Positions 35,646 through 44,275 are shown, counted from the first letter of the stretch. The stretch: DNA of 64,000 bases from Chlamydiota bacterium (GCA_013287905.1 JABDCW010000002.1:1-64000); one strand, 5' to 3'. Made by a program: numbers and translations. The notes: generated by a model not told the origin, from the sequence alone.

Positions 35646-35816
35646 TTACTTGACATAAGGCTTTTTCTCATCACTTTGCTTTTTAAACTCGTCCGCACGG
35701 TCTCCCCAACCATTTATTTCGTGCATTTCAGCGCCAATGATCCCATGTGAGGGTTCGACGACCTCTTTTTTTAAGGGAGCATCGCGTCTATAATCCCGGT
35801 ATTCTTTAGGCCACAT
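35646..35816 (-). CDS. Small hypothetical protein at the head of the cytochrome operon
   Basis: A 56-codon frame, ATG at 35816 to TAA at 35646, preceded by AAGGAAAG. The product begins MWPKEYRDYRRDAPLKKE; it is hydrophilic and charged, with no Cys. It may be the remnant of a longer operon gene or a genuine small subunit. Good codon-like composition and a Shine-Dalgarno sequence favour expression, but there is no family match. Confidence 0.45.
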   Translation of the reverse strand: MWPKEYRDYRRDAPLKKEVVEPSHGIIGAEMHEINGWGDRADEFKKQSDEKKPYVK

Positions 35817-35867
35817 ACTTTCCTTAGGTTGATTTGTGGAAAATCTAAAGGCATCAACACTTTTATT

Positions 35868-36033
35868 TATACCGAACGTGATTCAAAAATTGGTTTTTGA
35901 CGGCGTCGGCTTTGCATCAAAATTTTTGTCTTCACTCGTGCCTTGGCCATAGGCAATGCTCACTCGCTCCAGACTAAAAATTTTGAGCAGCCTCCTTGTC
36001 AAAATCCCAATTTTTGAACCACCTTCGGTATAT
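35868..36033. repeat. Inverted-repeat element with TATACCGAA...TTCAAAAATTGG ends
   Basis: The left end TATACCGAACGTGATTCAAA (continuing AATTGG) matches, inverted, the right end CCAATTTTTGAACCACCTTC (continuing GGTATA). The element is about 166 bp. Single ends recur at 47640 and 48438. It occupies the divergent promoter region of the cytochrome operon and the patatin gene. Confidence 0.7.
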
Positions 36034-36115
36034 ACCCTTCGATATAACGATATTTTTATTTTTTTTGCCAGATAAATCAATAAAATTTAATATGCTCAAA
36101 AAAATAGGTCGGGGT

Positions 36116-37033
36116 ATGTTTCAAAAAAATGGAAAGATCTGGCATGGATTTTTGTGCATGCTGTTTTTGACGGGGTGTTTTTGCCCTCAGAATTATCAAT
36201 TATCAAATACCCCTCCGCCACTGCCCGACTGCCTTGTTGTCCCGCAGCCGCTTGGCGTTGCCCTTGTTCTGGGAGGGGGAGGAGCTAAAGGATTAGCTCA
36301 TGTCGGCGTTCTCGAAGTTCTGGAAGAAAATCACATTCCGATTAATATGGTCGTTGGGTGCAGCGCAGGAAGTATTGTGGGGGCGATGTACGCCGATAAC
36401 CCCAATACGGAATGTTTAAAGGAGATATTTTTGAAGTTAAAAGTGGATTATCTCACTGACTTCAGCATCTGGAATGCTCGCATGGGGCTATGCCAGGGAA
36501 AAACTTTGAGAAAATTTTTAGAATGCCATCTTAACGCAACGAATTTTGATGAACTGAAATTGCCGTTTTTTCTTGTCACTACCGATCTATATTCGAGTGA
36601 GCTTGTGACAATTGGCGGCGGACCAATTATTCCGGCCGTTGAAGCTTCGTGCGCTGTCCCTTTTGTTTTTGTTCCGGTAGAGCTGCATGGAAGGGCTTGT
36701 GTCGATGGGGGAGTGATCGATCCCGTTCCCGTTCGCGTAGCCGCTCATTTTGATGCTCAAGTGATCATTGCCGTTGATCTCAGGGGATTATTGCCTGAAC
36801 GGTTCCCCACTAATCTTTTTGGAGTCGCCATGCGCAGTGCCGACATCACACTATTATGGCAGAGCGAAGATTGCGTCCACACTGCAGATGTGATCATCCG
36901 CCCCGATGTCAGCCATTGCGGAACATTTGAAAAGAATGCAAACGAAAGAATTTATCTTGCCGGCAGGGCAGCGGCAAAAGAGGCTATGCCCCAAATCCTG
37001 GAGGTCTTGAGGGAAAGAGGGATTAACAGGTGA
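36116..37033 (+). CDS. Patatin-like phospholipase, lipoprotein
   Basis: A lipoprotein signal with lipobox LTGC (Cys about 20 residues from the start) precedes a patatin domain. The domain has oxyanion loop GGGGAKGLAHVGVLE, nucleophile motif GCSAGS (Ser) and catalytic Asp in DGGVIDPVP. It is expected to hydrolyse phospholipids at the cell envelope. ATG 36116 is chosen: it follows AGGTCGGGG, and the longer frame starts inside a repeat element. ATG 36092 is also possible. Confidence 0.85.
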   Translation: MFQKNGKIWHGFLCMLFLTGCFCPQNYQLSNTPPPLPDCLVVPQPLGVALVLGGGGAKGLAHVGVLEVLEENHIPINMVVGCSAGSIVGAMYADNPNTECLKEIFLKLKVDYLTDFSIWNARMGLCQGKTLRKFLECHLNATNFDELKLPFFLVTTDLYSSELVTIGGGPIIPAVEASCAVPFVFVPVELHGRACVDGGVIDPVPVRVAAHFDAQVIIAVDLRGLLPERFPTNLFGVAMRSADITLLWQSEDCVHTADVIIRPDVSHCGTFEKNANERIYLAGRAAAKEAMPQILEVLRERGINR

Positions 37034-37053
37034 CTGGATCAGTGTCTATCTTT

Positions 37054-37206
37054 CGTGCCCGTGCCCGTGAGCGTGCCCGTGCCCGAATGTATTCATTATA
37101 TTTCCGAATTCTTTTACTCCCGCAAATTTCAAGCAGAAAATAAAGTTCGGAAAAGATAAATAGATGCAGGCACGGTCACGGGCACGGGCACGCTCACGGG
37201 CACGAT
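37054..37206. repeat. Inverted GTGCCC-hexamer repeat arms
   Basis: The left arm (37054-37085) and inverted right arm (about 37168-37205) are runs of GTGCCC with an interrupting GTGAGC, separated by about 85 bp. The interrupted unit CGTGCCCGTGAGCGTGCCCG is identical to one in the left outer arm at 6819. It lies between the patatin and aspS genes. Confidence 0.75.
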
Positions 37207-37288
37207 ACAATTCTTTGTACTGTGTTTACTAGCCAAAAATGGCAAAGATGTTGTAAAATTTAGCGAAACATTCATTACGGGAAAACCT

Positions 37289-39094
37289 ATGCAAAGGACA
37301 CTATCTTCTGAACTTTTACAGCACGTTGGCAAACGCGTGTATATACGCGGCTGGCTCCATACATTCCGCTCGCTTGGAAAACTCAATTTTGTCATTTTAC
37401 GGGATTTTAAAGGGTTTGTTCAAATTGTGGTCGAGGATAAGGATGAGAAACAAAAAATTGCCCATTTACAACCCGGAAGCGTCCTTAAGATCGAAGGAAA
37501 AGCGATTGCATCGGCGCAGGCCGGTCTTGGAATAGAAATTATCGAGCCAAAGATTACGGTTGAAGTCCCCATCCTGGCAGCGCCCCCAATTGAATATAAC
37601 AAACCCGAAATCCCTTCTGACTTAGAATTTATCTTAGACCACCGTCCGATTGCCCTAAGAAACAGCAAACTTCAGGCAGTGTTCAAGATTCAGGCAGAGA
37701 TTGCCCATGCTTACCGGATGTATATGCATGACTATGTCCGGGCCGTAGAGTATTTTGCTCCCAACATCATTGGAGCCTCTTCAGAAGGCGGAGCGGAATT
37801 TTTTAATGTCGATTACTTCGGCTATACCGCCACGTTAGCCCAAAGCAGCCAGCTTTATAAACAAATGATGGTTGGGGTCAATGAACGGGTCTTTGCATTA
37901 ATGCCCTTTTTTAGGGCAGAGCCTTCCCACACTCCGCGCCATCTTGCCGAAGGCAAACAGCTTGAATTTGAAATGGGTTTTTTTGAACATTGGCATGAAA
38001 TTTTAGATGTTCAGGAAGGGTGCATTAAATCGATTGTCAAGCATCTGCATGCATCTTGCGCCTCTGAAATCGCTCTCCTCGACCATCAAATGATCTTGGC
38101 TCCGGAGAATGTTCCATTTCCCAGGGTAACCTTTGCCGAAGCTCAGGAACTTTATTATCAGCGGACCGGCATTGACGAGAGAAATGAGCCGGACTTAAGT
38201 CCGGCGGCTGAAAGGGAGCTTTGCGCCTATGCAAGAGAACAATTTGGTACCGACTTACTATTTGTGATCGACTGGATGACGAGCAAACGGCCTTTCTATG
38301 CCTATCCGAAAGAAGAAAGGCCGGAGCTGACTAATACCTTCGACTTGCTTTGTGCGGGTACAGAAGTCACCTCAGGCGGGCAAAGGCGCCATACTTTTGA
38401 ATCTATGGTCGAAGGAATCCGTTCTAAGGGAATGGACCCTTCCAATTTTGAAGACTACTTAAGCATATTTAAATATGGAATGCCTCCGCATGGAGGGTTC
38501 GGCATGGGCCTGGAAAGATTGACGATGACGATTTTAAAATTAAAGAATATTCGCGAAGTTTCCCTTTTCCCGTCCGACACAAAACGGATTGCCGGCAATC
38601 GCATGAAGGCAAAAATCTTCTTTGGAAGCGAAAATATCCGCAATGAGATTATCAGACTGCTCCGTCTTCGCGATTTGGAATTCAAACATATGGCGCATGA
38701 GGCAACCCCCACCTCTGAAGATTCTGCAAGGGTGCGCGGTACTTTGCTCGAAGAGGGAATCAAGTCTCTGATTTTAAAAGGGAAAAACAGCAAAAAAAAT
38801 TATCAGTTCAACATCCCATCCCACCTGAAGCTCGATATGAAGCTTGTCGCAGAGGCTGCAGGAGAAAAATGTGAATTTGAGGACTCTGCAGTGATCTTAG
38901 AGCGGTTTGGGTTAATTGTTGGTGGCGTGCCCCCTTTTGGCGACCTCCTGAATCTGGAAACCTTTTATGATGAAAAGATCAAATCGCTCCAGACAGTGGC
39001 TTTCAACTGCGGTCTACCAACCGAATCGATTGTCATGAGAGGGGAAGACCTCATTAAACTGGTGCAGCCCAAATTTGCCGTTTTTTCAAAATGA
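37289..39094 (+). CDS. aspS: Archaeal-type aspartyl-tRNA synthetase fused to a YbaK-like deacylase domain
   Basis: Residues 1-100 are an OB-fold anticodon-binding domain. Residues 120-430 are a class II core of the archaeal AspRS type (FFRAEPSHTPRHLAEGK motif 2, GMPPHGGFGMGLERL motif 3, LFPSDTKR). Residues about 430-601 are an extra YbaK/ProX-type editing domain (HEATPTSEDSARVRGTLLEE, GGVPPFGDLLNLETFYDE, FNCGLPTESIVM). It charges tRNA-Asp or, if non-discriminating, also tRNA-Asn; the added domain could hydrolyse mischarged tRNA. Its 3' end is duplicated at 44119. Confidence 0.85.
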   Translation: MQRTLSSELLQHVGKRVYIRGWLHTFRSLGKLNFVILRDFKGFVQIVVEDKDEKQKIAHLQPGSVLKIEGKAIASAQAGLGIEIIEPKITVEVPILAAPPIEYNKPEIPSDLEFILDHRPIALRNSKLQAVFKIQAEIAHAYRMYMHDYVRAVEYFAPNIIGASSEGGAEFFNVDYFGYTATLAQSSQLYKQMMVGVNERVFALMPFFRAEPSHTPRHLAEGKQLEFEMGFFEHWHEILDVQEGCIKSIVKHLHASCASEIALLDHQMILAPENVPFPRVTFAEAQELYYQRTGIDERNEPDLSPAAERELCAYAREQFGTDLLFVIDWMTSKRPFYAYPKEERPELTNTFDLLCAGTEVTSGGQRRHTFESMVEGIRSKGMDPSNFEDYLSIFKYGMPPHGGFGMGLERLTMTILKLKNIREVSLFPSDTKRIAGNRMKAKIFFGSENIRNEIIRLLRLRDLEFKHMAHEATPTSEDSARVRGTLLEEGIKSLILKGKNSKKNYQFNIPSHLKLDMKLVAEAAGEKCEFEDSAVILERFGLIVGGVPPFGDLLNLETFYDEKIKSLQTVAFNCGLPTESIVMRGEDLIKLVQPKFAVFSK

Positions 39095-39104
39095 GGTCGC
39101 CCAT

Positions 39105-39281
39105 TCTATTACCTGTAAGTAGAAAAAAATGACCCAATGCATATTTGAGAATGAATTCAACACAAAGGCACGAAGGCGCAAAGGAACAGAGAAAATGCAA
39201 TATCATAGCCTGTTTTCCTTTGTGTCTCAGAGCCTTTGTGTCTTTGTGTTGAATTAGAATTAGGATTTATGGGTAATAGCA
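39105..39281. repeat. Palindromic CACAAAGGCAC element, complete copy
   Basis: Ends are CTATTACCTGTAAGT and ATTTATGGGTAATAGC. The arms TTCAACACAAAGGCACGAAG and CTTTGTGTTGAATT flank a core (AATATCATAGCCTGTTTTCC) that is the inverse of the copy at 35.5 kb. Comparison with the duplicated aspS tail at 44119-44305 shows the same flanks without the element, so this copy inserted after, or was absent from, that duplicate. Confidence 0.85.
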
Positions 39282-39377
39282 TGAGGTAGCCCAAGGCGCG
39301 AAAGCCCTGCCTTTCCCGTCTCAATTCTATGAGCATTTGCAAAATAATGATAATTTCATTTCAAACCGGAGTGGCGC

Positions 39378-40493
39378 ATGAAACAATTCCTTCTCATTTT
39401 AGTGTATCTGCAAATTGGCTTTATCGGATTTATCTATGGATCGGTCCCGGAAAGCATAGGCCGTTATCAAGAACCGAAACTCCCCTATCCATACGATCAT
39501 GAGGAGGTTATTTTTCATAATTCTTCAGATAATGTCACTCTAGCGGGTACGCTGACTCTGCCCCGTTCAAAAGGGCCTGTTCCTGCAGTGATATTGATAC
39601 AAGGCTCGTCCCCCTTAAATCGCAATGCAGCGCTGTTTGGCCATAAACTTTTTCTTGTTTGGGCTGACCATTTGACAAGACTTGGTATCGCTGTATTGAG
39701 GTTCGATAAGCGAAGTGCGGGACAATCGACAGGCGATTATCACTCATCCTCTATAGAAAATTTTGCAGGTGACGTTTTGGCCGGAATTGAATATTTAAAG
39801 ACCCGCAAAGAAATCAACCATAAACAGATCGGTTTAATTGGGCATAGCGAAGGGGGCTCGACTGCTTCATTAGCTGCCGTACAATCAAAAGATGTCGTCT
39901 TCGTTGTGCTTATGGCTTCGGCAGGTGTGAACTGGGAAGAATTAGTCCCCAGGCAAGAAGAGTCATTAATGCGTCTCGATGGTGTTCCGGAAGAGTTTAT
40001 TGGCAGGAGTCTGGAATTTCGAAAACAATTGTTTGAGATAATGAAAAACAACGACCGGAAAATTGCAGAGCCTAAAATACGCGAAGTTTTCACAAAATAT
40101 TTTGATCGGTGTTTGCCGGAAGAAAAATCATTCGCTGAAAATTATTATGGTCCATTAGAAGCCAAGGTTCAGTGTCATAATTCCGTTTGGTTTCGATATA
40201 ATTTAGTATATGACCCCGCTGAGACATTAAAGAGGATAGAAGTGCCTATACTCGCATTAAACGGAGAGCTCGATTTTGTTGTATCTCCGGAGCAAAATTT
40301 GACCAGGATCGCAAAGACACTGGAAACAGCTAAACATGAGAATTATAAGATTGTTGAGGTGCCTTCTGTCAACCATATGTTTCAAACCTGCAAGACCGGT
40401 TCTGTACGGGAGTATGCTGAAATTGAAGAGACTACGGCTCCAGTTGTATTACATATCATGTCTGATTGGATTTTACAGAGGTGTTCGCGTTAG
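39378..40493 (+). CDS. Secreted alpha/beta hydrolase
   Basis: A signal peptide (about 1-21, ending IYGSV) precedes an alpha/beta-hydrolase fold of the BAAT/dienelactone type. It has ILIQGSSPLNRN (oxyanion region), nucleophile elbow GHSEGGS (Ser), Asp in NGELDFVVSP and His in SVNHMFQ. It is probably an exported esterase. Upstream is GGAGTGGCGC with modest Shine-Dalgarno character. Convergent with the CocE-like gene. Confidence 0.8.
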   Translation: MKQFLLILVYLQIGFIGFIYGSVPESIGRYQEPKLPYPYDHEEVIFHNSSDNVTLAGTLTLPRSKGPVPAVILIQGSSPLNRNAALFGHKLFLVWADHLTRLGIAVLRFDKRSAGQSTGDYHSSSIENFAGDVLAGIEYLKTRKEINHKQIGLIGHSEGGSTASLAAVQSKDVVFVVLMASAGVNWEELVPRQEESLMRLDGVPEEFIGRSLEFRKQLFEIMKNNDRKIAEPKIREVFTKYFDRCLPEEKSFAENYYGPLEAKVQCHNSVWFRYNLVYDPAETLKRIEVPILALNGELDFVVSPEQNLTRIAKTLETAKHENYKIVEVPSVNHMFQTCKTGSVREYAEIEETTAPVVLHIMSDWILQRCSR

Positions 40494-40525
40494 TTTTGGT
40501 TAAGGGTTGAAATGTCGCATATTTA

Positions 40526-42307
40526 TTATGATGAATTCAAAATTGGGAGTAGGAGATGAGACTCATAAGGTTTGCCGGAGTAAATTGTCTGTTCCACTTC
40601 TTTTATTTCGATTGAATTCTCACAGCTCAAGCCTGTATTAAGATTTCGGTTGTGTACAGGAAAATCGGAAGATGTGATTTGCAACTGAATTCGATGATTT
40701 TTTAAAAAGGCGTGAGCCACAGGCCTAAATGGGATTTCCACGCAATAGACCATTCCAGGAACCAGTAATTGGGGGTTTTCCAAGGAATCTCGAAATCGCA
40801 TACGTATAAAACCTGATGTTAAATTGAAAGATTTTCCATTAGGATGCATGTCACAAATTTTTGCATAAAAATCTGTATCCAAAGCTTGAGAGGAGACATA
40901 TAAAATTAATTTTGCAACTCCTGTAACACATAATTCTTCTTGCAGTGAAGGGGTCGTATAGATCAATACATCGCCTCGAGCTATGATTTCGTTCTGTTCA
41001 ATTGGCGCTATCCATCCTTCTCCATGTAAAATATAGCTGCCTCTAAACAAAACAGGATCTCTAGGATTGTAAATAAAATTGTTTTTCTGTGTATTTTCAG
41101 GCGCAATAGGAGTCAAACGACCTTCAATTGGATTTAAAGAGTTGTTTTGATTGGAAAGAAAGTATTTTTCCTCAATTGTATTAGAAGGTGGCCAATGATC
41201 TGTTTTCTTCCACTCATTCCTTCCCATGATAAAATATCGGATCTTATTAAGATGCGATGCAGCCTTCTTTTTATCTTTAAGCCATATATCGCACCATTCC
41301 AGTGTAGAAATGAGGATAGACTTAAAGCTGGCATTATTTCCAAATTCAATTCCTTGAAATTTCTGAACTGGATTATGTGCCCATGGGCCTATCAATAAAT
41401 GACTATGGTGGTTCATTGATGTATCAGGAGCTTGTTTCATGCGTTGATAGTCATCAATTGTGCCATTAATAAAAGGATCATACCAGCCCCCAATAATAAA
41501 TGCTGGGATATCGAGATTTCCTGCACCTTGATGAGCACTTATTTCCTCCCAAAATGGATCGGGTTGTATATGTGCTAAATATTCTTTGTAAAATAAAATT
41601 TTTCGATTCGTTGCATAATGGTCGAGTATATTAACCGGGAGCTGCCATAGAATAGGTTCTAAGCTCCGATCCGTTACTTTTGGATTTTCTGCTTTTGCAC
41701 AGTACTTCCCAAGCCATAAAAGTGGCCCTTTTAAGAAAGGAATACCTTTTGTAATCCATATTGAATAAGTATTTTGCGTTGTGAACATGCTAATGATCGT
41801 CCGTAAATAGACACTTTTATATCTCGTTGCTAACCAGGCACATGAACCTGAATATGAAAGCCCGAAAAGTGCTACTTTTCCATTAGACCAAGAGGCTTTT
41901 CCAGCCCACATTACCGTTGTATGTCCATCAAGAGCTTCATAAGCATATGGATAAAACTCCCCTTCTGATTTATATTTTCCTCGTACATCTTGGATAACGA
42001 TTACATACCCTTGGCTTGCTAATAAAAGCGCTAAATGCTTATAAGGTTGCAATAAACCCATTTTGTTATAAGGCGTTCTGATAACGATGACAGGGAATTT
42101 ATCTAAAGATTTTGGCCGATAGATATCAGTTGCCAACCGAGTGCCATCGGGCATTGAGATCATCACATTTTTATCAATGACAACCCGATTTTTGGGCCAA
42201 AGAAAGTCTGTATACCAAGAATAAAAATGAATGCGATAATGCCTATAGATTATTATGACAAAAATAACGAGCGTTAAAATTATTAAAATACAAATAATTT
42301 CAAACAT
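40526..42307 (-). CDS. CocE/NonD-type (S15) hydrolase
   Basis: 593 residues with an N-terminal membrane anchor (about 2-22). The catalytic part has VMISMPDGTRLATDIYRP and the nucleophile region FGLSYSGSCAW (Ser). The C-terminal jelly-roll (about 400-590) contains FRGSYILHGEGWI and DFYAKICDMHPNGKS. These are the hallmarks of the X-Pro dipeptidyl peptidase/CocE family. Anchored at the cell surface or periplasm; the substrate cannot be inferred. Confidence 0.85.
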   Translation of the reverse strand: MFEIICILIILTLVIFVIIIYRHYRIHFYSWYTDFLWPKNRVVIDKNVMISMPDGTRLATDIYRPKSLDKFPVIVIRTPYNKMGLLQPYKHLALLLASQGYVIVIQDVRGKYKSEGEFYPYAYEALDGHTTVMWAGKASWSNGKVALFGLSYSGSCAWLATRYKSVYLRTIISMFTTQNTYSIWITKGIPFLKGPLLWLGKYCAKAENPKVTDRSLEPILWQLPVNILDHYATNRKILFYKEYLAHIQPDPFWEEISAHQGAGNLDIPAFIIGGWYDPFINGTIDDYQRMKQAPDTSMNHHSHLLIGPWAHNPVQKFQGIEFGNNASFKSILISTLEWCDIWLKDKKKAASHLNKIRYFIMGRNEWKKTDHWPPSNTIEEKYFLSNQNNSLNPIEGRLTPIAPENTQKNNFIYNPRDPVLFRGSYILHGEGWIAPIEQNEIIARGDVLIYTTPSLQEELCVTGVAKLILYVSSQALDTDFYAKICDMHPNGKSFNLTSGFIRMRFRDSLENPQLLVPGMVYCVEIPFRPVAHAFLKNHRIQLQITSSDFPVHNRNLNTGLSCENSIEIKEVEQTIYSGKPYESHLLLPILNSS

Positions 42308-42439
42308 TAAAATGGTTCTGTAGGAGATCTTGGTTTTTTTGTGGTAAACGATATCTATCTTGTTTGTAACATAAAAATTTTTTTTGTCCTAAGCAATTTT
42401 CATCAAGGGAAGTATAGAGACAAAAGCCTTCCTGTTATC

Positions 42440-42572
42440 GGGTCTAAACAAAAGTGTTAACGCTTAATGTAACCAGGCCATCTTATGGTTGGAAGCAACT
42501 CTATTCAAACGTCATCAACCCAGACCGAGGACGGTCTGGTTATACCCATCACTAACACTTTTGTTTACACCC
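42440..42572. mobile_element. MITE with about 37-bp inverted ends and 7-8-bp target duplication
   Basis: The ends GGGTCTAAACAAAAGTGTTA (left) and, inverted, GGGTGTAAACAAAAGTGTTAG (right, without its first base in some alignments) are near-identical, and homology continues to TAACCAG. CCTGTTAT flanks both sides (42431-42438 and 42573-42580) as a target duplication. It is 133 bp with no gene and contains a small hairpin CAGACCGAGGACGGTCTG. The size and 8-bp duplication recall IS256-type non-autonomous elements. Confidence 0.75.
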
Positions 42573-42691
42573 CCTGTTATACACAACGTGTTTTAAAATT
42601 TGGAATTTTAGCAAAGCCGGTGCCCTAGAGGAAAAAACTCGAATCTGAAGCATTATAAAATTTTGAACAGGTCCTGAGATTGTTCTATGTT

Positions 42692-43951
42692 CTAGAGATG
42701 CGTTTCAACAGCATAATCTCGACTGGTAATAATACGTCCTTTAATACCTAGTTCCTGTTCGGCCTGTTTCAATGCTCTTAGCTCACGCTCAGCCGTTTTT
42801 GGATCATTCATATCCCAAGTTACTTGAATCACTTCTCTATTTCCGTTTTTATCTACAGTTACAAAGTCAACTTCATAGCCATCTTTGGTAGTGTAATAAT
42901 AAATGTCTTTGTGTTGCCGCCGCAAATCAAGATAAACCTGATTTTCAAGGAATTTATGATACAAATCGTTAATTTTAAGGGAAAAGGCGCTGATCAACCC
43001 ATTGTCAATTGCATAGATCTTGTAGGGGGTTGTATGTTGTGCTCGAATAGACTCTGAATAAGTTGGGATTTTGAATATTAAAAAAGTATCCACTAAAAAA
43101 TCGATATAATTATGTATTGTTTCTCTACCAACCTTAAATCCTTGGCTTTTAATATCATTATAGAATTTATTAACGGAAAATGGAGAAGCTACATTGATAA
43201 GCAGAGTTTTTATTAGATATTTTAAAACGGCAGTATTAGAAATTTTATGTCGTTCAATGATATCTTTTATGGCAACTGTGTCAACATAACCCTGCAATGT
43301 ACTCCGCCAATCATGAATCTCCATATGTTGAACAGCTGGAAAGCCTCCTTTTGCAAAGAAACCGATTAACTGTTTGTTAGCTATATCATAAGAGCGCTTG
43401 CCAAATGGAGCCTGAGCTGCCGGCAATTGGTGAGCTAATTGAAACTCTGAAAAACTATAAGGCAAAATCTCTACTGATAAGGATCGCCCTCTAAGCGATG
43501 TATTAATTTCTGTACTTAGTAATTTCGCTGAAGATCCCGTTAATGTAAGGTTGACATTCTTGGCTTTATGAAAGCGTCGAACCACCTGGTACCATCCTTC
43601 GACATTCTGAATTTCATCCAGAAAAAAATAACACTTTTTACTATGATTTTCTGGATAAATTGAGTAAAACTCATCAAGAAGTTGACCCATCTCTTTCATA
43701 TTCATTGGCAATAAACGGTCATCTTCGAAGTCTATAAAAAGAATTTGCTCTTTTTTTATCCCTTCATCGAGAAGTTGATTGATTTTTTGAAAAATTGCGT
43801 ATGATTTGCCAGATCGTCGCATCCCTATGGCAACCGTAATCATTAGATCAGACTGAGGGAAACGAACTTTTCTTGGCACTGAATCTCGTACCTGTTCAAT
43901 CTCATAAAATGCTTCTTCAAGCAAAGTTGCTAAAAGTTCTCTTGTTCCCAT
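42692..43951 (-). CDS. AAA_14/DUF4143 ATPase
   Basis: 419 residues with Walker A GMRRSGKSY, Walker B CYFFLDEIQNV, sensor-like LTGSSAKLL and a C-terminal DUF4143 part with YEVDFVTVDKNGNREVIQVT, the position of a PDDEXK-like core. Family members are abundant, laterally mobile and of unclear role. Three palindromic repeats sit directly upstream of the start (43971-44069). It lies next to a MITE and the aspS fossil, in accessory DNA. Confidence 0.85.
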   Translation of the reverse strand: MGTRELLATLLEEAFYEIEQVRDSVPRKVRFPQSDLMITVAIGMRRSGKSYAIFQKINQLLDEGIKKEQILFIDFEDDRLLPMNMKEMGQLLDEFYSIYPENHSKKCYFFLDEIQNVEGWYQVVRRFHKAKNVNLTLTGSSAKLLSTEINTSLRGRSLSVEILPYSFSEFQLAHQLPAAQAPFGKRSYDIANKQLIGFFAKGGFPAVQHMEIHDWRSTLQGYVDTVAIKDIIERHKISNTAVLKYLIKTLLINVASPFSVNKFYNDIKSQGFKVGRETIHNYIDFLVDTFLIFKIPTYSESIRAQHTTPYKIYAIDNGLISAFSLKINDLYHKFLENQVYLDLRRQHKDIYYYTTKDGYEVDFVTVDKNGNREVIQVTWDMNDPKTAERELRALKQAEQELGIKGRIITSRDYAVETHL

Positions 43952-43970
43952 ATATTAAATAGATATCAGA

Positions 43971-44069
43971 AACTTGTCTTTTCTACAAGACAAATATTCA
44001 GAAAACTTGCCTTCTTTACAAGTCAAGTATTCTACAAAACTTGTCTTGCACGGAAGACAAGGATTTAGT
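43971..44069. promoter_or_regulatory. Three tandem operator-like inverted repeats
   Basis: Three units with a 33-34-bp period begin at about 43971, 44004 and 44038. Each has the form AACTTGTCTT-NNN-ACAAGACAA; units 2 and 3 are imperfect. Each unit is itself palindromic (CTTGTCTT/AAGACAAG). They lie immediately before the ATPase start codon, as expected for an autoregulatory operator array. Confidence 0.6.
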
Positions 44070-44118
44070 TTCGGAAGCGATTTATGTGAAAGTAGTATTA
44101 GGTTGTCCTGAAATTTGG

Positions 44119-44275
44119 CGATCCCTTGAATCTGGAAACCTTTTATGATGAAAAGATCAGATCACTCCAGACAGTGGCATTCAACTGCGGTTTACCGACC
44201 GAATCGATTGTCATGCTGGGGCGCCGGACCTCATTTAGTGAAGGCTAAATTTGCCGTTTTTTCAAAATGAAGTAG
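44119..44275 (+). pseudogene. Duplicated fossil of the aspS 3' end (YbaK-domain part)
   Basis: Near-identical over about 150 bp to 38938-39094, from TTTGGCGA through GAATCTGGAAACCTTTTATG to the terminal GCCGTTTTTTCAAAATGA. A small rearrangement or deletion lies near GTCATGCTGGGGCGCC. The post-gene hairpin GGGCGCGAAAGCCCTG is duplicated too. No start codon or upstream part is present, so it is non-functional. Confidence 0.9.

Noticed and set aside
37129-37395. Minus-strand frame with Val-Pro repeats
   Set aside because: It reads through the GTGCCC hexamer array and into the start of aspS; no ribosome binding site or family match.
43971-44069. CRISPR or plasmid iterons in the three 33-bp repeats
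   Set aside because: There are no spacers and no rep gene; position directly before an ATPase start and internal palindromes favour operators.
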